Assembly: GCA_009886115.1 (NCBI GenBank)
Contig: VFJJ01000014.1
Coordinates: 1 to 44,229 of the forward strand
Reading direction: 5' to 3'
DNA length: 44,229 bases
DNA from: Actinomycetota bacterium
GTDB lineage: Bacteria > Actinomycetota > Acidimicrobiia > IMCC26256 > VFJJ01
Shown here: in pieces, positions 6,488-18,128 of the stretch
How the letters are laid out: each line of letters opens with the position of its first letter
How positions within the stretch are numbered: position 1 is the stretch's first letter
Translations under genes and position numbers: made by a program
The notes under the pieces: generated by a model
Told to the model about the DNA's origin: nothing
Databases searched by the model: none
The model's input: only the letters and a program-made list of their open reading frames with translations

Positions 6488-7642
6488 GTGCTCGCCGCCG
6501 TGGTGAGCATCGGGCTCGTGGCTCCGCTCCTGCCTCTGGTGCCGGTCCGAGCAGCGGCGTTGTGGGCGCCGGCCGACGACATCGAAGCCAAGCGGGCCGA
6601 GGCTCGGGCGATCCAGGACCAGCTCGACGCCCTCGACGAGCGGGCCTCGTTGCTCGACGAGGACCTCAACGTGGCAACGATCGATCTGGCCCGCGCCGAG
6701 CAACGGGTCGAAGAGTCGCAAGCGCTCACCCGTGACGTGCTTTTGGCACGCGACGGAGCGCGGCTGGCCTTCGAGGACTATGCCATCGAGCTGTACACGG
6801 GCGGGGGAACCACGTCCGCGAGCGCTGTCCTCGGCGCTGCGACGTTCAACGAGGCCGCCAGCCGGGTCGTCTACGGCACGGTCGTGGCCGAGTCGAACCT
6901 CGACGCCTACGACCGCTTGTCGGCGCTCGAGACCGACCTCGTCGCCCAGGAGGCGACGCTCCAGGCCATCGAGAACCAAGCATCGGCGCAGCGGGAGCTG
7001 ATCGAGACGCAGCGGGCCGAGCTCCAGCGGGTGGTCGACGCCGAGGTGGAGGTGCTCGCTCGCGTCGAGGGCGAGCTGGCTCGACTGGTCGCCGAGGAAG
7101 AGGCTCGGCGCCGGGCCGAGGAAGAGCGCATCGCCCGGGAGCAGGCGGCCCGATTGGCCCGGGAGGAAGCGGCTCGACGGGCGGCGGCCGAGCAGGAGCG
7201 TCGCTCGCGCCAGCAGGCCCCGGCGCAGACCTCGACGGCCGCTTCGGGTACGGCGCCGGTTCCCGAGACGTTGCCGCCACCACCGCCGGCGAGCCCGAAC
7301 GCCACCCGGGTGATCGAGGCCGCCCGGGCCCTGATCGGGACCCCCTACCGGTTCGGCGCCTCGGGACCGGAGTCGTTCGACTGCTCGGGCTTCACCGCCT
7401 GGGTGTGGCGCGAGGCCGGTGCATCGCTGCCGCACTCGTCGAGGGCCCAGTTCGCATCGCTGCCCAAGGTCGCCCGCACCGACCTGCAGCCCGGTGATCT
7501 GGTGTTCTTCGGGAGCCCGATCCACCACGTCGGCATGTACGTCGGGGGCGATCAGATGATCGACGCTCCCCGCACCGGCTCGTCGGTCGGGATCCGCTCC
7601 ATCAACCGCCGCGATTACACCGGCGCCGTCCGTCCCGGCTGA
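6488..7642 (+). CDS. Secreted coiled-coil NlpC/P60 peptidoglycan endopeptidase
   Basis: A 384-aa exported cell-wall hydrolase of the RipA/PcsB kind. It begins with a hydrophobic signal segment ending VPVRAAALWA, followed by a long coiled coil (about residues 30-240) rich in Glu, Arg and Ala, a Pro/Thr linker (PETLPPPPPAS) and a C-terminal NlpC/P60 domain (about 275-384). The catalytic cysteine is C299 in DCSGF and the histidine is H347 in HHVGMYVGG. Such enzymes cut D-Glu to m-DAP bonds in stem peptides, with the coiled coil holding them inactive or docking them. The start is uncertain: GTG 6488 gives a signal peptide without positive charge, while an in-frame ATC at 6461 would add GNTRHPLA with the expected basic residues. 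The stop is 19 bases from the convergent GH57 gene. Confidence 0.85.
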   Translation: MLAAVVSIGLVAPLLPLVPVRAAALWAPADDIEAKRAEARAIQDQLDALDERASLLDEDLNVATIDLARAEQRVEESQALTRDVLLARDGARLAFEDYAIELYTGGGTTSASAVLGAATFNEAASRVVYGTVVAESNLDAYDRLSALETDLVAQEATLQAIENQASAQRELIETQRAELQRVVDAEVEVLARVEGELARLVAEEEARRRAEEERIAREQAARLAREEAARRAAAEQERRSRQQAPAQTSTAASGTAPVPETLPPPPPASPNATRVIEAARALIGTPYRFGASGPESFDCSGFTAWVWREAGASLPHSSRAQFASLPKVARTDLQPGDLVFFGSPIHHVGMYVGGDQMIDAPRTGSSVGIRSINRRDYTGAVRPG

Positions 7643-7661
7643 GGCGCCACCGTCGCTGTCG

Positions 7662-10237
7662 TCACCGTGAGGAGGCGCTGCGAGTCGGAGACGCGGCGAT
7701 CTGGGGCGCGAAGCCCAGTGACTCGGCCAGGGCCACCAGGGCCGGATCAGGGGGGACGGTGTCACCGAGCCAACGGTTGACGACGTTCTGAGCCGACCAG
7801 CGCTCGACCGGGAAGGGCAGCCGGGCCGTCGCATCGACGGCGCGGGCCAGCTCGGCTTGCACCGCGGGGGAGTGGGGGGCGTCCTCGAGGTGACTGGCCA
7901 GGTCGGACAGGGTGGCCGAGGCGGTGAACGCGAGGGTGTCGGCGGGGAGCACGAGCCCGAGGTCGTGGGCCTCGTCGAGGAGACGCTGCACCTCGGCGGG
8001 GTCGATCCGCACGGGATGCAGCGCCCGGCGAAGATCGGCGGCGACCACCAGCTCGGCGGTCGCCCGCAGGCTCGCGGGCAGGGGCACGCTGAGCGATGCG
8101 AGGAAACGCAACAGCGGCGCCTGGTCGTCGTACAGCGAGCGGTGGACGGCCTCGGTCTCGGCCAGGGTCGCAGCGAGCACGTCGTCGACGACACGGCGGC
8201 GCAGATCTCGAAACAGCGAGTTCAGCGAGAGCGGGAACCCGGCGAAATGCCGGTCGAGGGCCCGGATCGTTCCCGGAACGTCGGCCTGCTGGAACGCGGC
8301 GGACACGTCGGCGACCATGTCGTCGTAGGCGGCAGGTCCGGGCGACGGCCGTGCGCCTCCCGTGAGCGAGTGGTCACCCAGGTGCAACAAGCCGTAGCTG
8401 AGCGTGGTCGATTCGCGCGTCGTGCCCGACACGACCCTGACCCGTCCGATCGCCACCCGGGCTCGACCGGCGTGGATGATCCGGTGGTCGAGCCGGTCGA
8501 TCTCGAACTGGTACATGAGCGCGGTACCGGCCGAGCCGTCGAAGAGCCCGGCCAGGCCCGAACGCGACGTCCGCTCGGTCGGGCGGACATCGGCACGGGC
8601 GCCGTTCGGTGCGGGAGGTTGTACAACGCCGTGCGATATGGGCGCGTGGGCGTTGGGTCCGGTGGAGCCGTTGGGGAACAGCGTGGTCACGGCATAGTTG
8701 GCCCCGACCCGAACGAGATCGACGCGGGCCGGCGCGATGAACCGGTCGTAGACGATCGCGGCGTTCGGGAGCTCGGCCAGATTGCCGGGAACTGCAGCCA
8801 GGCGCTCGCGGAGCTCGGCTTCGAGGCCCGGTCGCAGGCCCAACGTGTCCTCGGCGAGCTGCACCGCGCAGCCCGCGTACCGCAGCACCTGGGTGGTTTC
8901 GATGCCTGAGACCTCGTCGAAGAACCAGCCGCAGCTCGTGTACATCAACACCAGGAAGCGCTGGAGCTCCAGCAGGTGCAGGGCGCGCACCACCTCGATC
9001 CCGGTGAGGCTCCGCGAAGCGTGCCGTTCGAAGAACGCCCCGATCGCAGCTTCGGACCGCTCGAGCACGACATCGATGTAGTCGTCGCGCGCCAGCCACG
9101 GATCGTCGACGAGGAGCGAGAGCTCGCGCTCGTACGGTCCGGCGAGGGTGTCTCGCAGCCAGTCGAAGGTGGCCCGCAGACCCCCTCGCCAACGCTGGTG
9201 CCAGCCGCCGTGTCCGCTCGGTCCGCCGCCGTTGCAGCCACAGTCGCTGCGCCACCGTTCGATCCCGTGGGCGCAGCTCCACGACGTGTTCTCGGCGATC
9301 TCGGCCTCGTGGGTGGGCGGGAACAGCTCGAGGAACTCGCCGTAGTTCGTGAGGCGGACGTCGTCGCGTCGCTCGAGGTCGTCGAGGGCGACGGCCAGCG
9401 CCATGTCGCCGAAACGGTGATGATGGCCGTAGCTCTCGCCGTCGGTCGCGATGTGCAGCAGCTGCGGGCGGTCGAGCCGTTCCGACGCCGAGCCGAGCAG
9501 GCGTCCCGACAGTCGCAGCCCGTCGGTGAGGAGCTGCTCGAAAGCGACCGCTCGCGAGATCGGACCGTCGTAGAAGAACACGACGATCGTCCGTCCCGAG
9601 GGGAGCGAGACCCTGTAGGGCATCGTCGGGTCGACCCCCGAGCCGACGGTCTCCCAGGTCGCGCCCGCCGGGTCGGTCAACGGCCTGACCCGAGCGGCTT
9701 GGTGCGGTGCCAGGATGGTGAAGGCGATCCCGGCAACCGAGAGATCGTCGAGGGTCGCGAGATCGACGGCGGTCTCGGGGAGCCACATGCCCTCGGGCCG
9801 TCGACCGAAGCGTCGTTCGAAGTCGCGCACGCCCCAGGCGATCTGGGTCCGGCGGTCGCGGGCGTTGGCGAGCGGCATGATCATGTGGTTGTACGGCTGG
9901 GCCAGCGCGGATCCGTGCCCGCGGTGGGCCTGCCGACTGGCATGGTCGGACTCCACGACGGCCCGGTGGACGTCGGGCCGGTGCTGATCGAGCCATGACA
10001 ACAGCGTGGGTCCGAGGTTGAAGCTGATGCGCCGGTAGTTGTCGACGATGCGCTCGATGCGACCCTGCCCGTCGAGAACCCGGGCCGCCGAGTTGGGCGC
10101 GTAGCACTCGGCTGTGATGCGTTCGTTCCAGTCGTGGAAGGGCGCGGCGCTGTCTTGGGCTTCGACCGCGCCCAGCCACGGGTTCTCTCGGGGTGGCTGG
10201 TAGAAGTGCCCGTGGATGCAGACGTAGCGAGGGTGCG

Positions 10238-10241
<4 letters not shown>
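7662..10241 (-). CDS. GH57 glycoside hydrolase with DUF3536 domain
   Basis: An 859-aa cytoplasmic enzyme. The N-terminal GH57 catalytic barrel opens with HGHFYQPPRENPW. The conserved WLPE carries the probable nucleophile E156 and ATDGE the probable acid/base D267. The histidine-rich GESYGHHHRFG follows. The C-terminal half matches the DUF3536 type found in large GH57 proteins of unknown specificity. GH57 members include alpha-amylases, 4-alpha-glucanotransferases and branching enzymes. Its ATG overlaps the glgB stop by ATGA (10238-10241), implying translational coupling, so glycogen is the likely substrate. An upstream in-frame extension runs antisense-like through glgB and was rejected. The precise activity cannot be told from sequence. 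Confidence 0.88.
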
Positions 10242-12184
<1,943 letters not shown>

Positions 12185-12188
12185 CGGA

Positions 12189-14405
12189 TCACCGCCTGGA
12201 AGACCGTGGGATGGCTACAGGTGCTGTCGCCGCTGGAGGAGGCGCGGCCGGCTGGTAGTACTCGGCGACGTACTGATCGACCATCCGGTGAGCGGTGAAG
12301 ACCGGCGCCAGTGTCGCGAGCGCAGACTTCATCATGGCGACCCACGTGCGCGGCACGTCGTCGCTGCGGTCGTAGAACGCCCGGACCACGCTGGTCTCGA
12401 GCAGGCGGTACAGGGCGTTGGCGTCTTGGATGTCTTGACGATCCTCGTCACGGAACCGGCGACCCGCGATGGCCCACCCGAACGGCGTCGCGGTGGGGTC
12501 GCGGTCGATCCAGGCCTCGTCCCACCACCCGTCGAGCGTGCTGAGGTTGAGGCTCCCGTTGACCATGGCCTTCATCCCCGACGTACCGCACGCCTCGTGG
12601 GGGCGTCGGGGGGTGTTGAGCCACACGTCGCACCCCTGGACGAGCTGACGGGCGACGGCGGTGTCGTAGTCCTCGAGGAACACCAGGCGTCGCCGCAGGA
12701 GGGGGTCGGCTGCGAACGCCGCCACCTGCCGGATGACGTCCTTGCCGCCCTCGTCGCGGGGATGGGCCTTGCCGGCAACGAGCACCTGCACGGGCCGAGC
12801 CGGATTGCTCAACAGGCGTGCGAGACGAGCCGGGTCGGACAACAACAGAGCCCCGCGCTTGTAGGTGGCGAACCGGCGGGCGAAGCCGATCGTGAGCGCC
12901 CGGGGATCGAGCACGTCGGTGACCTGGGCCAGCTCGGCCGGCGTCGCGTCGCGTCGGGCGTGCTGATGATGGATCGTGTCGCGGGCGAAGGCGACGAGGC
13001 GCTCACGACGTCGTCCCTTGATCCGCCAGAGCTCCTCGTCGGGAATGCTCGCCACGCGGGCCCACACCTCGGGATCCTCGGGCGTGGTGCGCCAGCCCGC
13101 ACCGAGCCAGCGGTCGAAGAGCGCCGCGAGATCGTCGGAGACGAACGTGGGGTAGTGGACGCCATTGGTGACGTGGCCGATCGGCGTCGTTGCCGACGTG
13201 GGGAACACGTCCTGCCACATGGCCCGGCTGACCTCACCGTGGAGCCGGCTCACGCCGTTGGCCCGGGAGGCCAGGCGCAGCGCCAGCACGGTCATGCAGA
13301 ACGGCTCGAGCTTGTCGTGGGGATTGCGGCGACCGAGCCCGAGGAACTCGTCGGGCGTGATGCCCAAGATCGCGGGGTACTCGCCCAGGTACGACAGGAG
13401 CAGCTCGGGCGGGAAGTAGTCGTGTCCGGCAGCGACGGGTGTGTGGGTCGTGAACACGAGGTCGCGTGCGGCCCGGTCGCGCGCGGCTGCGAAATCGAGG
13501 CCGTCGCGCTCGACGAACCGGCGCACGTGCTCGAGGGCGAGAAAGGCGCTGTGCCCCTCGTTCATGTGGAAGCGGCTGCACGCAACGCCGAGAGCCTCGA
13601 GCGCTCGATATCCGCCGATTCCCAGGATGATCTCCTGGCGCAGCCGGGTCTCGATGTCGCCGCCGTAGAGATGCTGGGCGATCCACCGGTCGTCAGGCTC
13701 GTTCTCGGGATCGCCCGTGTCGAGGAGCTGGAGCGAGACCTGGCCCACGGCGACGGTCCACACCCGGGCCGTGACGATGCGGCCCGGGAAGGCCACGGTG
13801 ATCGAGACCGGACGCCCATGGCCGTCGCAGGCCCGATGGATGGGGAGCACCTCGAGCTGGGCATCCTCGTACAGCTCCTGCTGGCGCCCGTCCTCGGTCA
13901 GACGCTGCCTGAAGTAGCCCTCCCGGTAGAGCAGGCTCACGCCGGTGATCGGCAGGCTGCGGTCGCTGGCGGCCTTGAGGTGGTCGCCGGCGAGGATGCC
14001 GAGCCCGCCCGAGTAGATCTGGAGGCACTCGGTGATCCCGAACTCGGCCGAGAAGTAGCCGACGGCCGGTACATCGGAGCGGATGGGGCGGGCGAGGTAC
14101 GCAGCGAGCTCGTCGGCTTGACGGTTCACCTCGGCGACGAAGCCGGCGTCGGCGGCCGCGACGGCGAGGCGCACGGGATCGATGAGGGCGAGCATGCGCA
14201 CCGGGTTGTGCGCCGAGCGCTCCCACAGCGAGCCGTCGAGACGCCGGAAGACCTCGACTGCCGGTCGGTGCCACGACCACCGCACGTTCGCCGCCAGACG
14301 GGCGAGAGCAGTCAGCGCCTCGGGGAGAGCCACGACACGGTTGGTGAGGCCGGCGGGACCAGCCGGGTCGGTGCGGTCGGTGCGGGGAAGGGCGCGCTTG
14401 ACCAT
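12189..14405 (-). CDS. glgP: Alpha-glucan (glycogen/maltodextrin) phosphorylase
   Basis: A 738-aa GT35 phosphorylase of the shorter DUF3417-containing type. It releases glucose 1-phosphate from alpha-1,4-glucan ends with pyridoxal phosphate. The N-terminal DUF3417-like region (LARLAANVRWSWHRPAVEVFRRLD) leads into GYFSAEFGI and the phosphorylase core. The PLP lysine is K612 in GTSGMKAMVNG, and GGKDVIRQ and FLEDYD are also present. The start ATG 14405 precedes MVKRALPRTD; a longer in-frame extension overlaps the epimerase and was rejected. First gene of the glycogen operon. The C-terminus ends in a Pro/Ala tail. Confidence 0.94.
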   Translation of the reverse strand: MVKRALPRTDRTDPAGPAGLTNRVVALPEALTALARLAANVRWSWHRPAVEVFRRLDGSLWERSAHNPVRMLALIDPVRLAVAAADAGFVAEVNRQADELAAYLARPIRSDVPAVGYFSAEFGITECLQIYSGGLGILAGDHLKAASDRSLPITGVSLLYREGYFRQRLTEDGRQQELYEDAQLEVLPIHRACDGHGRPVSITVAFPGRIVTARVWTVAVGQVSLQLLDTGDPENEPDDRWIAQHLYGGDIETRLRQEIILGIGGYRALEALGVACSRFHMNEGHSAFLALEHVRRFVERDGLDFAAARDRAARDLVFTTHTPVAAGHDYFPPELLLSYLGEYPAILGITPDEFLGLGRRNPHDKLEPFCMTVLALRLASRANGVSRLHGEVSRAMWQDVFPTSATTPIGHVTNGVHYPTFVSDDLAALFDRWLGAGWRTTPEDPEVWARVASIPDEELWRIKGRRRERLVAFARDTIHHQHARRDATPAELAQVTDVLDPRALTIGFARRFATYKRGALLLSDPARLARLLSNPARPVQVLVAGKAHPRDEGGKDVIRQVAAFAADPLLRRRLVFLEDYDTAVARQLVQGCDVWLNTPRRPHEACGTSGMKAMVNGSLNLSTLDGWWDEAWIDRDPTATPFGWAIAGRRFRDEDRQDIQDANALYRLLETSVVRAFYDRSDDVPRTWVAMMKSALATLAPVFTAHRMVDQYVAEYYQPAAPPPAATAPVAIPRSSRR

Positions 14406-14481
14406 ATCGGCATGGTATCGGCCACTCCCGGAGGCACCTGGAGTGTTGGGGTGCCGCCTCCGCACGGCGTGGGCTCCAGCC

Positions 14482-15531
14482 TCAGCGGAGGTTGGCTCGG
14501 GCCAGCTCGCGCATGCCGTCGTCGAAGCCCACGTCGGCGGAAAAGCCCAGCTCCACCCGGGCCTTCTCGGGGGACGCGAAGACGTGGCGGACGTCGCCGA
14601 GCCGGTAGCCGCCGACGATCTCCGGCCTGGGCGCTTGAGGTCCCGCGGCGTCGGCCAAGGCCCGGGCGAGGTCGCCCACGCTGCGAGGCGTGCCCGAGGC
14701 CACGTTGTACGCGTGGAATCCGGGCGGGAGGTCAACGGTGAGCGCGGCGAGGTTGGCCCGAGCGACATCGCGCACGTGCACGAAGTCGCGGGTCTGGCCC
14801 CCGTCCTCGAACACCTCGGGAGCCCGTCCGCCGGCGATGGCGCTGCGGAAGATGCTGGCCACCCCGGCATAGGGCGTGTCGCGGGGCATCCGGGGTCCGT
14901 AGACGTTGTGGTATCGCAGGGCGACGACCGTGGTGTCGTGCTCGCGAGCCCACGACGCACACAGGTGCTCCTGGTGGAGCTTGGTGGCGGCGTAGACGTT
15001 GCGGGGATCGAGGGGGGCGTCCTCGCCAACGGGCACCGGCGCGAGGTCGCGCCGGCACTGCGGGCACGGCGGTTCGTAGCGGCCCTGCTCGAGGTCGACC
15101 TCGGTGCGGGGGCCCGGGCGCACGTCGCCGTGCACCGAGCACTGGTAACGGCCCTCGCCGTACACGACCATCGAGGATGCGAGCACCAGCCGACCTCGAA
15201 AACCCACGTGGTGCATGGCCCACAGGGCAACGGCGGTGCCCGTGTCGTTGCTGGCGACGTAGGCCGTGATGTCGGCAAAATCGACCCCGAGCCCCACCTT
15301 GCCGGCCTGGTGGCACACCGCGTCGACCCGGGGCAGGAGCTCGACCCAGGTCTCGCGATCGCCAACGTCGACGAACCGGTGCTCGACCCGGTCGTGGAGG
15401 TACTCGGGACGGCTGCGGTGGGCCGCGGGGTCGAGGTTGTCGACGACCACCGCCGTGTGGCCCGCGGCGAGGAGCGCGTCGACCACGTGCGAGCCGATGA
15501 AGCCGGCACCTCCGGTGACCAGAACGTGCAT
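14482..15531 (-). CDS. NAD-dependent epimerase/dehydratase with a CxxH...CxxC insertion
   Basis: A 349-aa extended short-chain dehydrogenase of the sugar-nucleotide epimerase type. The N-terminus has the NAD motif GGAGFIGSH and the acidic residue ending the second strand (VVDNLDP). The catalytic pair is in VYAATK (Y-x3-K), preceded by ASSMVVYGEG. Between them is an insertion with C131, H134, C156 and C159 (QCSVHGD and CPQCRRDL), which looks like a small zinc ribbon. The perfect Shine-Dalgarno GAGGT lies four bases before the ATG. The substrate is unknown; relatives are usually annotated UDP-glucose or dTDP-rhamnose 4-epimerase. It precedes a GT-C-like membrane protein only in map order, transcribed downstream of it. 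Confidence 0.88.
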   Translation of the reverse strand: MHVLVTGGAGFIGSHVVDALLAAGHTAVVVDNLDPAAHRSRPEYLHDRVEHRFVDVGDRETWVELLPRVDAVCHQAGKVGLGVDFADITAYVASNDTGTAVALWAMHHVGFRGRLVLASSMVVYGEGRYQCSVHGDVRPGPRTEVDLEQGRYEPPCPQCRRDLAPVPVGEDAPLDPRNVYAATKLHQEHLCASWAREHDTTVVALRYHNVYGPRMPRDTPYAGVASIFRSAIAGGRAPEVFEDGGQTRDFVHVRDVARANLAALTVDLPPGFHAYNVASGTPRSVGDLARALADAAGPQAPRPEIVGGYRLGDVRHVFASPEKARVELGFSADVGFDDGMRELARANLR

Positions 15532-15599
15532 CGGGACCTCCGGGGCTCGGCGGTCACGGGCATGACCGGGTGGACGGGGCGCGCTGTCCGGAACCCCAG

Positions 15600-16982
15600 T
15601 CACCAGGGCGAACGTAGCGTGAGCTGGAGCGCGAGGGCCATGACGACCTGAGCACCGAGCCAGGGCGGCCATCGCCGAGCCCACGGCGAGCCCGGCTCGG
15701 GCAGCGCAACTGCGGCCACGAGCAGCCAGGGCGTGAACGGGAGCCAGATCCGTTCCACCTCGCCCTTGGTGAAGCCGCTCAGGTCGGCGACGGCCACTCC
15801 AGCGAGGGCGGCGCCGGTGAGGAGCCACGTCGTCCGGTCACGCAGCACGACGATCCCGGCGACGGCCGCCGGGCCGACGATGGCGGCGAGCACCGCGAGA
15901 TCGGCGACCACGAAGTAGCGCCACGGTCGGAACCGAGCGACGGTGTCGACGTAGCGCCCATGGGTCGCCGAGAGCCCGTCGAGCCACCAGAAACCGGAGG
16001 CGGTGAACGCCCCCACGACGACCATGCCGCCGAGCACGGCCAGCGCCGCCGATCGCCAGGCGCGCCGGTGCACCACGATGGCCACCGCGGGCACCAAGAA
16101 CAACGGCGCGGCGTAGGTGCAGTAGCAGAGGGCGGCTGCGAGCGCCCCGGCCGCCAGCGCCCATCCGTCTCGACTGTGGCCACGACGTGACGGCCCGGGT
16201 GACGAGGCGGACGCACCTTCGGTCGCCCAGGCCATGAGCGCCGTCGTCCACGCTGCCAGCCCGAGGAACGCCCCGTCCATCGAGGTCACCGAGAAGATGG
16301 CTGCCGGGCTGAGCGCCAGGTAGGGCAGGGCCCGGCGGGCGATGGCCTCACCGGCGACCGAGCGGACGGCGACGAGAGCCGCCGCGGCGGCCGACGCGCC
16401 GACAGCGATCACGGCGAGCGCCGCCCAGCGCGCCCCGCCCAGCCCGATGGCGTCGAGGGCCCGGAGCCCGACCACGGGTCCCGGAGGATGGCCCTGCACG
16501 TGGACGGGGTACTCGGTGATGCGGTCGGTGAACGTGCGCAGGAAGGCGCGGGTCGAGTCGATGTCGTCGACCACCCCCAGGTACTCGAAGCGGGTCGTGA
16601 GCGGCCGGGCCAGTCGGGCCGCACCGTCGGTGGCCAAGGCCAACGCGCTGCCCCACGCCGCGCTCGCCAGCCACCCGGTGAGCACCACCACCCGCCAGCG
16701 GGCCCGGCCTGCGAGCACCGGGAGACCGCGCACGGCCGAGACAGCGACGGCGATCGTCACGATCACGCCCGCCCCGACGCGCGGCCGCCAGTACCCGAGG
16801 AACGGCGCAGCCGGGAGGAGGATCCTGGGATCGGAAGCGACGAGCCGCCTACCCCACCAGACGCTGGTCGCGAAGCCGATCGCCACGACCACCAGGGTCA
16901 CGACGACGGCGCGTGCGGGCCCCGACCGCTCGGGACGAGCCGCGACCGGTCGGCGGGGAGCTGGTGTCTCAGCCGCCGGCAC
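15600..16982 (-). CDS. Polytopic membrane protein, GT-C glycosyltransferase-like
   Basis: A 460-aa integral membrane protein with about ten hydrophobic helices and a basic cytoplasmic N-terminus (RRPVAARPERSG). The first extracytoplasmic loop carries EYLGVVDDIDS and then VHVQGHPPGPVV. An acidic pair followed by an H-P-P motif is typical of GT-C-fold transferases that use polyprenyl-phosphate sugars. No sequence-level assignment to a named family is possible here. Starts at GTG, overlapping the end of the upstream DoxX-like gene by 14 bases within a nonamer repeat. The next gene in the same direction is a sugar-nucleotide epimerase, consistent with a cell-envelope glycan role; this is inference. 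Confidence 0.65.
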   Translation of the reverse strand: MPAAETPAPRRPVAARPERSGPARAVVVTLVVVAIGFATSVWWGRRLVASDPRILLPAAPFLGYWRPRVGAGVIVTIAVAVSAVRGLPVLAGRARWRVVVLTGWLASAAWGSALALATDGAARLARPLTTRFEYLGVVDDIDSTRAFLRTFTDRITEYPVHVQGHPPGPVVGLRALDAIGLGGARWAALAVIAVGASAAAAALVAVRSVAGEAIARRALPYLALSPAAIFSVTSMDGAFLGLAAWTTALMAWATEGASASSPGPSRRGHSRDGWALAAGALAAALCYCTYAAPLFLVPAVAIVVHRRAWRSAALAVLGGMVVVGAFTASGFWWLDGLSATHGRYVDTVARFRPWRYFVVADLAVLAAIVGPAAVAGIVVLRDRTTWLLTGAALAGVAVADLSGFTKGEVERIWLPFTPWLLVAAVALPEPGSPWARRWPPWLGAQVVMALALQLTLRSPW

Positions 16983-18045
16983 GCCGGGCCGGGTCTGCCG
17001 GGGTTGCCGGGCCTGCCGGGTCAGCCGCGGGTGCCGGGTCTGCCGGGTCTGCCGGGCCTGCCGGGTCAGCGTGCGGCGCCCGAGGTATAACCCTCGGGGT
17101 CAGCACCAGGGTGAGGACCGCAGCCGCGCACACGGCGAGGTTTCCGCCGCGCTGGGCGCCCAGCCAGTTGGTGTCGCGTCCGAACTGCACGAGCACCTGG
17201 AGACCCAGCACGACGAATCCCGACGTCGCCGCGCTCGTGAGCGTCGCCGACCGTCGCACCACGCCCAGCAGCCCGACGGCGGCGACCATGCCGTAGAGCA
17301 GGGCGCCCAACCCGTTCAGCTGCACGAGATCGCCCATGAACCAGTCGTCGTTGCGCAACAGCACGATCCGGCCTCGATCGGCCGTGAACCCCACGGTGTG
17401 CGATGCGATGAGCGCGTAGACGGCCATCGCTAGGGCGCTGGCGAGCACGACGATCGGAACCGACCGACCGTTGCCACCGCGGCGACCGCCATCATCGGCG
17501 ACGGCTGCCGCGCCCCGGCCGGCGGTGGCACACCGAACTCGGCCCCGGGCCGGGCAACGGAGCGCGTCGAGGCCGTAGGTGGAGCCCGGGCCCACAGCGG
17601 CGAGCACCAGATGGCCCGCGATGAGCATCCAGTAGGCCCAGCCCCATTCACCCGGGGTGTTGAGGGCACTCAGCGCGATCAGCAACGAGAGCCCGGCCCC
17701 GGCCAGTGCCGAGGCCCGGGTCCAGATCCCGACGAGCAGCGTCGCGCCGAGGCCGGCCTCGGCGAGGAACGTGATCCAGCCGAACACCGAGAAGTGCTCG
17801 AGCACCAGGTGCTCGACGATCCAGGCCCAGGGAGCGAACACCTCGTGGTCGATGGCGTTCACCGTCTGGTTCCGCAGGGCCACGAAGTCGGGTGGCACCT
17901 TCCAACCGGCGCTCTGGACCCACAGCAGCCCGAACAGCACGCGCAGCCCGGTGAGCGCTAGCGGCGTCGTGCGCTCGGGGTCGCGGACGAGGTCGACACC
18001 CCGCTGCAGTCCGAGCCGACGACCGTTTCCAGAGGTGCTCGTCAT
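16969..18045 (-). CDS. DoxX/DoxD-like integral membrane protein with a repetitive C-terminal tail
   Basis: A 358-aa membrane protein. The N-terminal half (LRVLFGLLWVQSAGWKVP, then ITFLAEAGLGATLLVGIW and WGWAYWMLIAGH) has the four-helix layout of the DoxX/TQO small-subunit family. This group has roles in quinone-linked or redox membrane processes, mostly undefined. A charged low-complexity loop (about 165-195) and further helices follow. The last 35 residues are an ADPAGPADPADP-type tail encoded by a GC-rich tandem DNA repeat that runs into the next gene's start. Function beyond the DoxX resemblance is unknown. Confidence 0.65.
   Translation of the reverse strand: MTSTSGNGRRLGLQRGVDLVRDPERTTPLALTGLRVLFGLLWVQSAGWKVPPDFVALRNQTVNAIDHEVFAPWAWIVEHLVLEHFSVFGWITFLAEAGLGATLLVGIWTRASALAGAGLSLLIALSALNTPGEWGWAYWMLIAGHLVLAAVGPGSTYGLDALRCPARGRVRCATAGRGAAAVADDGGRRGGNGRSVPIVVLASALAMAVYALIASHTVGFTADRGRIVLLRNDDWFMGDLVQLNGLGALLYGMVAAVGLLGVVRRSATLTSAATSGFVVLGLQVLVQFGRDTNWLGAQRGGNLAVCAAAVLTLVLTPRVIPRAPHADPAGPADPADPAPAADPAGPATPADPARRAGG
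16982..17070. repeat. Nonamer tandem repeat coding the Ala/Asp/Pro tail
   Basis: About nine imperfect copies of the nonamer GCCGGGTCT/GCCGGGCCT. Read on the minus strand they encode Asp-Pro-Ala and Gly-Pro-Ala triplets at the C-terminus of the DoxX-like protein. The tract touches the start codon of the following membrane protein, so copy-number changes alter a tail and the gene junction without breaking the frame. Confidence 0.85.
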
Positions 18046-18088
18046 CGGGCAACGGTACCCCCGTCCGCTGGTGCGGTGGGTGTGTGCT

Positions 18089-18121
18089 CAGAGCGCGCTC
18101 ACAGCGCGCTCACAGCGCGCT
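18089..18121. repeat. Three 11-bp direct repeats, each with the palindrome AGCGCGCT
   Basis: CAGAGCGCGCT followed by two copies of CACAGCGCGCT. Each unit contains the self-complementary octamer AGCGCGCT. They lie seven bases past the purK stop and before the DoxX-like gene on the same strand. No U-tract follows, so a terminator role is not evident. Confidence 0.8.
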
Positions 18122-18128
18122 CGACGCC

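Noticed and set aside
18089-18121. CRISPR-like or operator array after purK
   Set aside because: Three 11-bp units without spacers are a simple tandem repeat; no cas genes are present.
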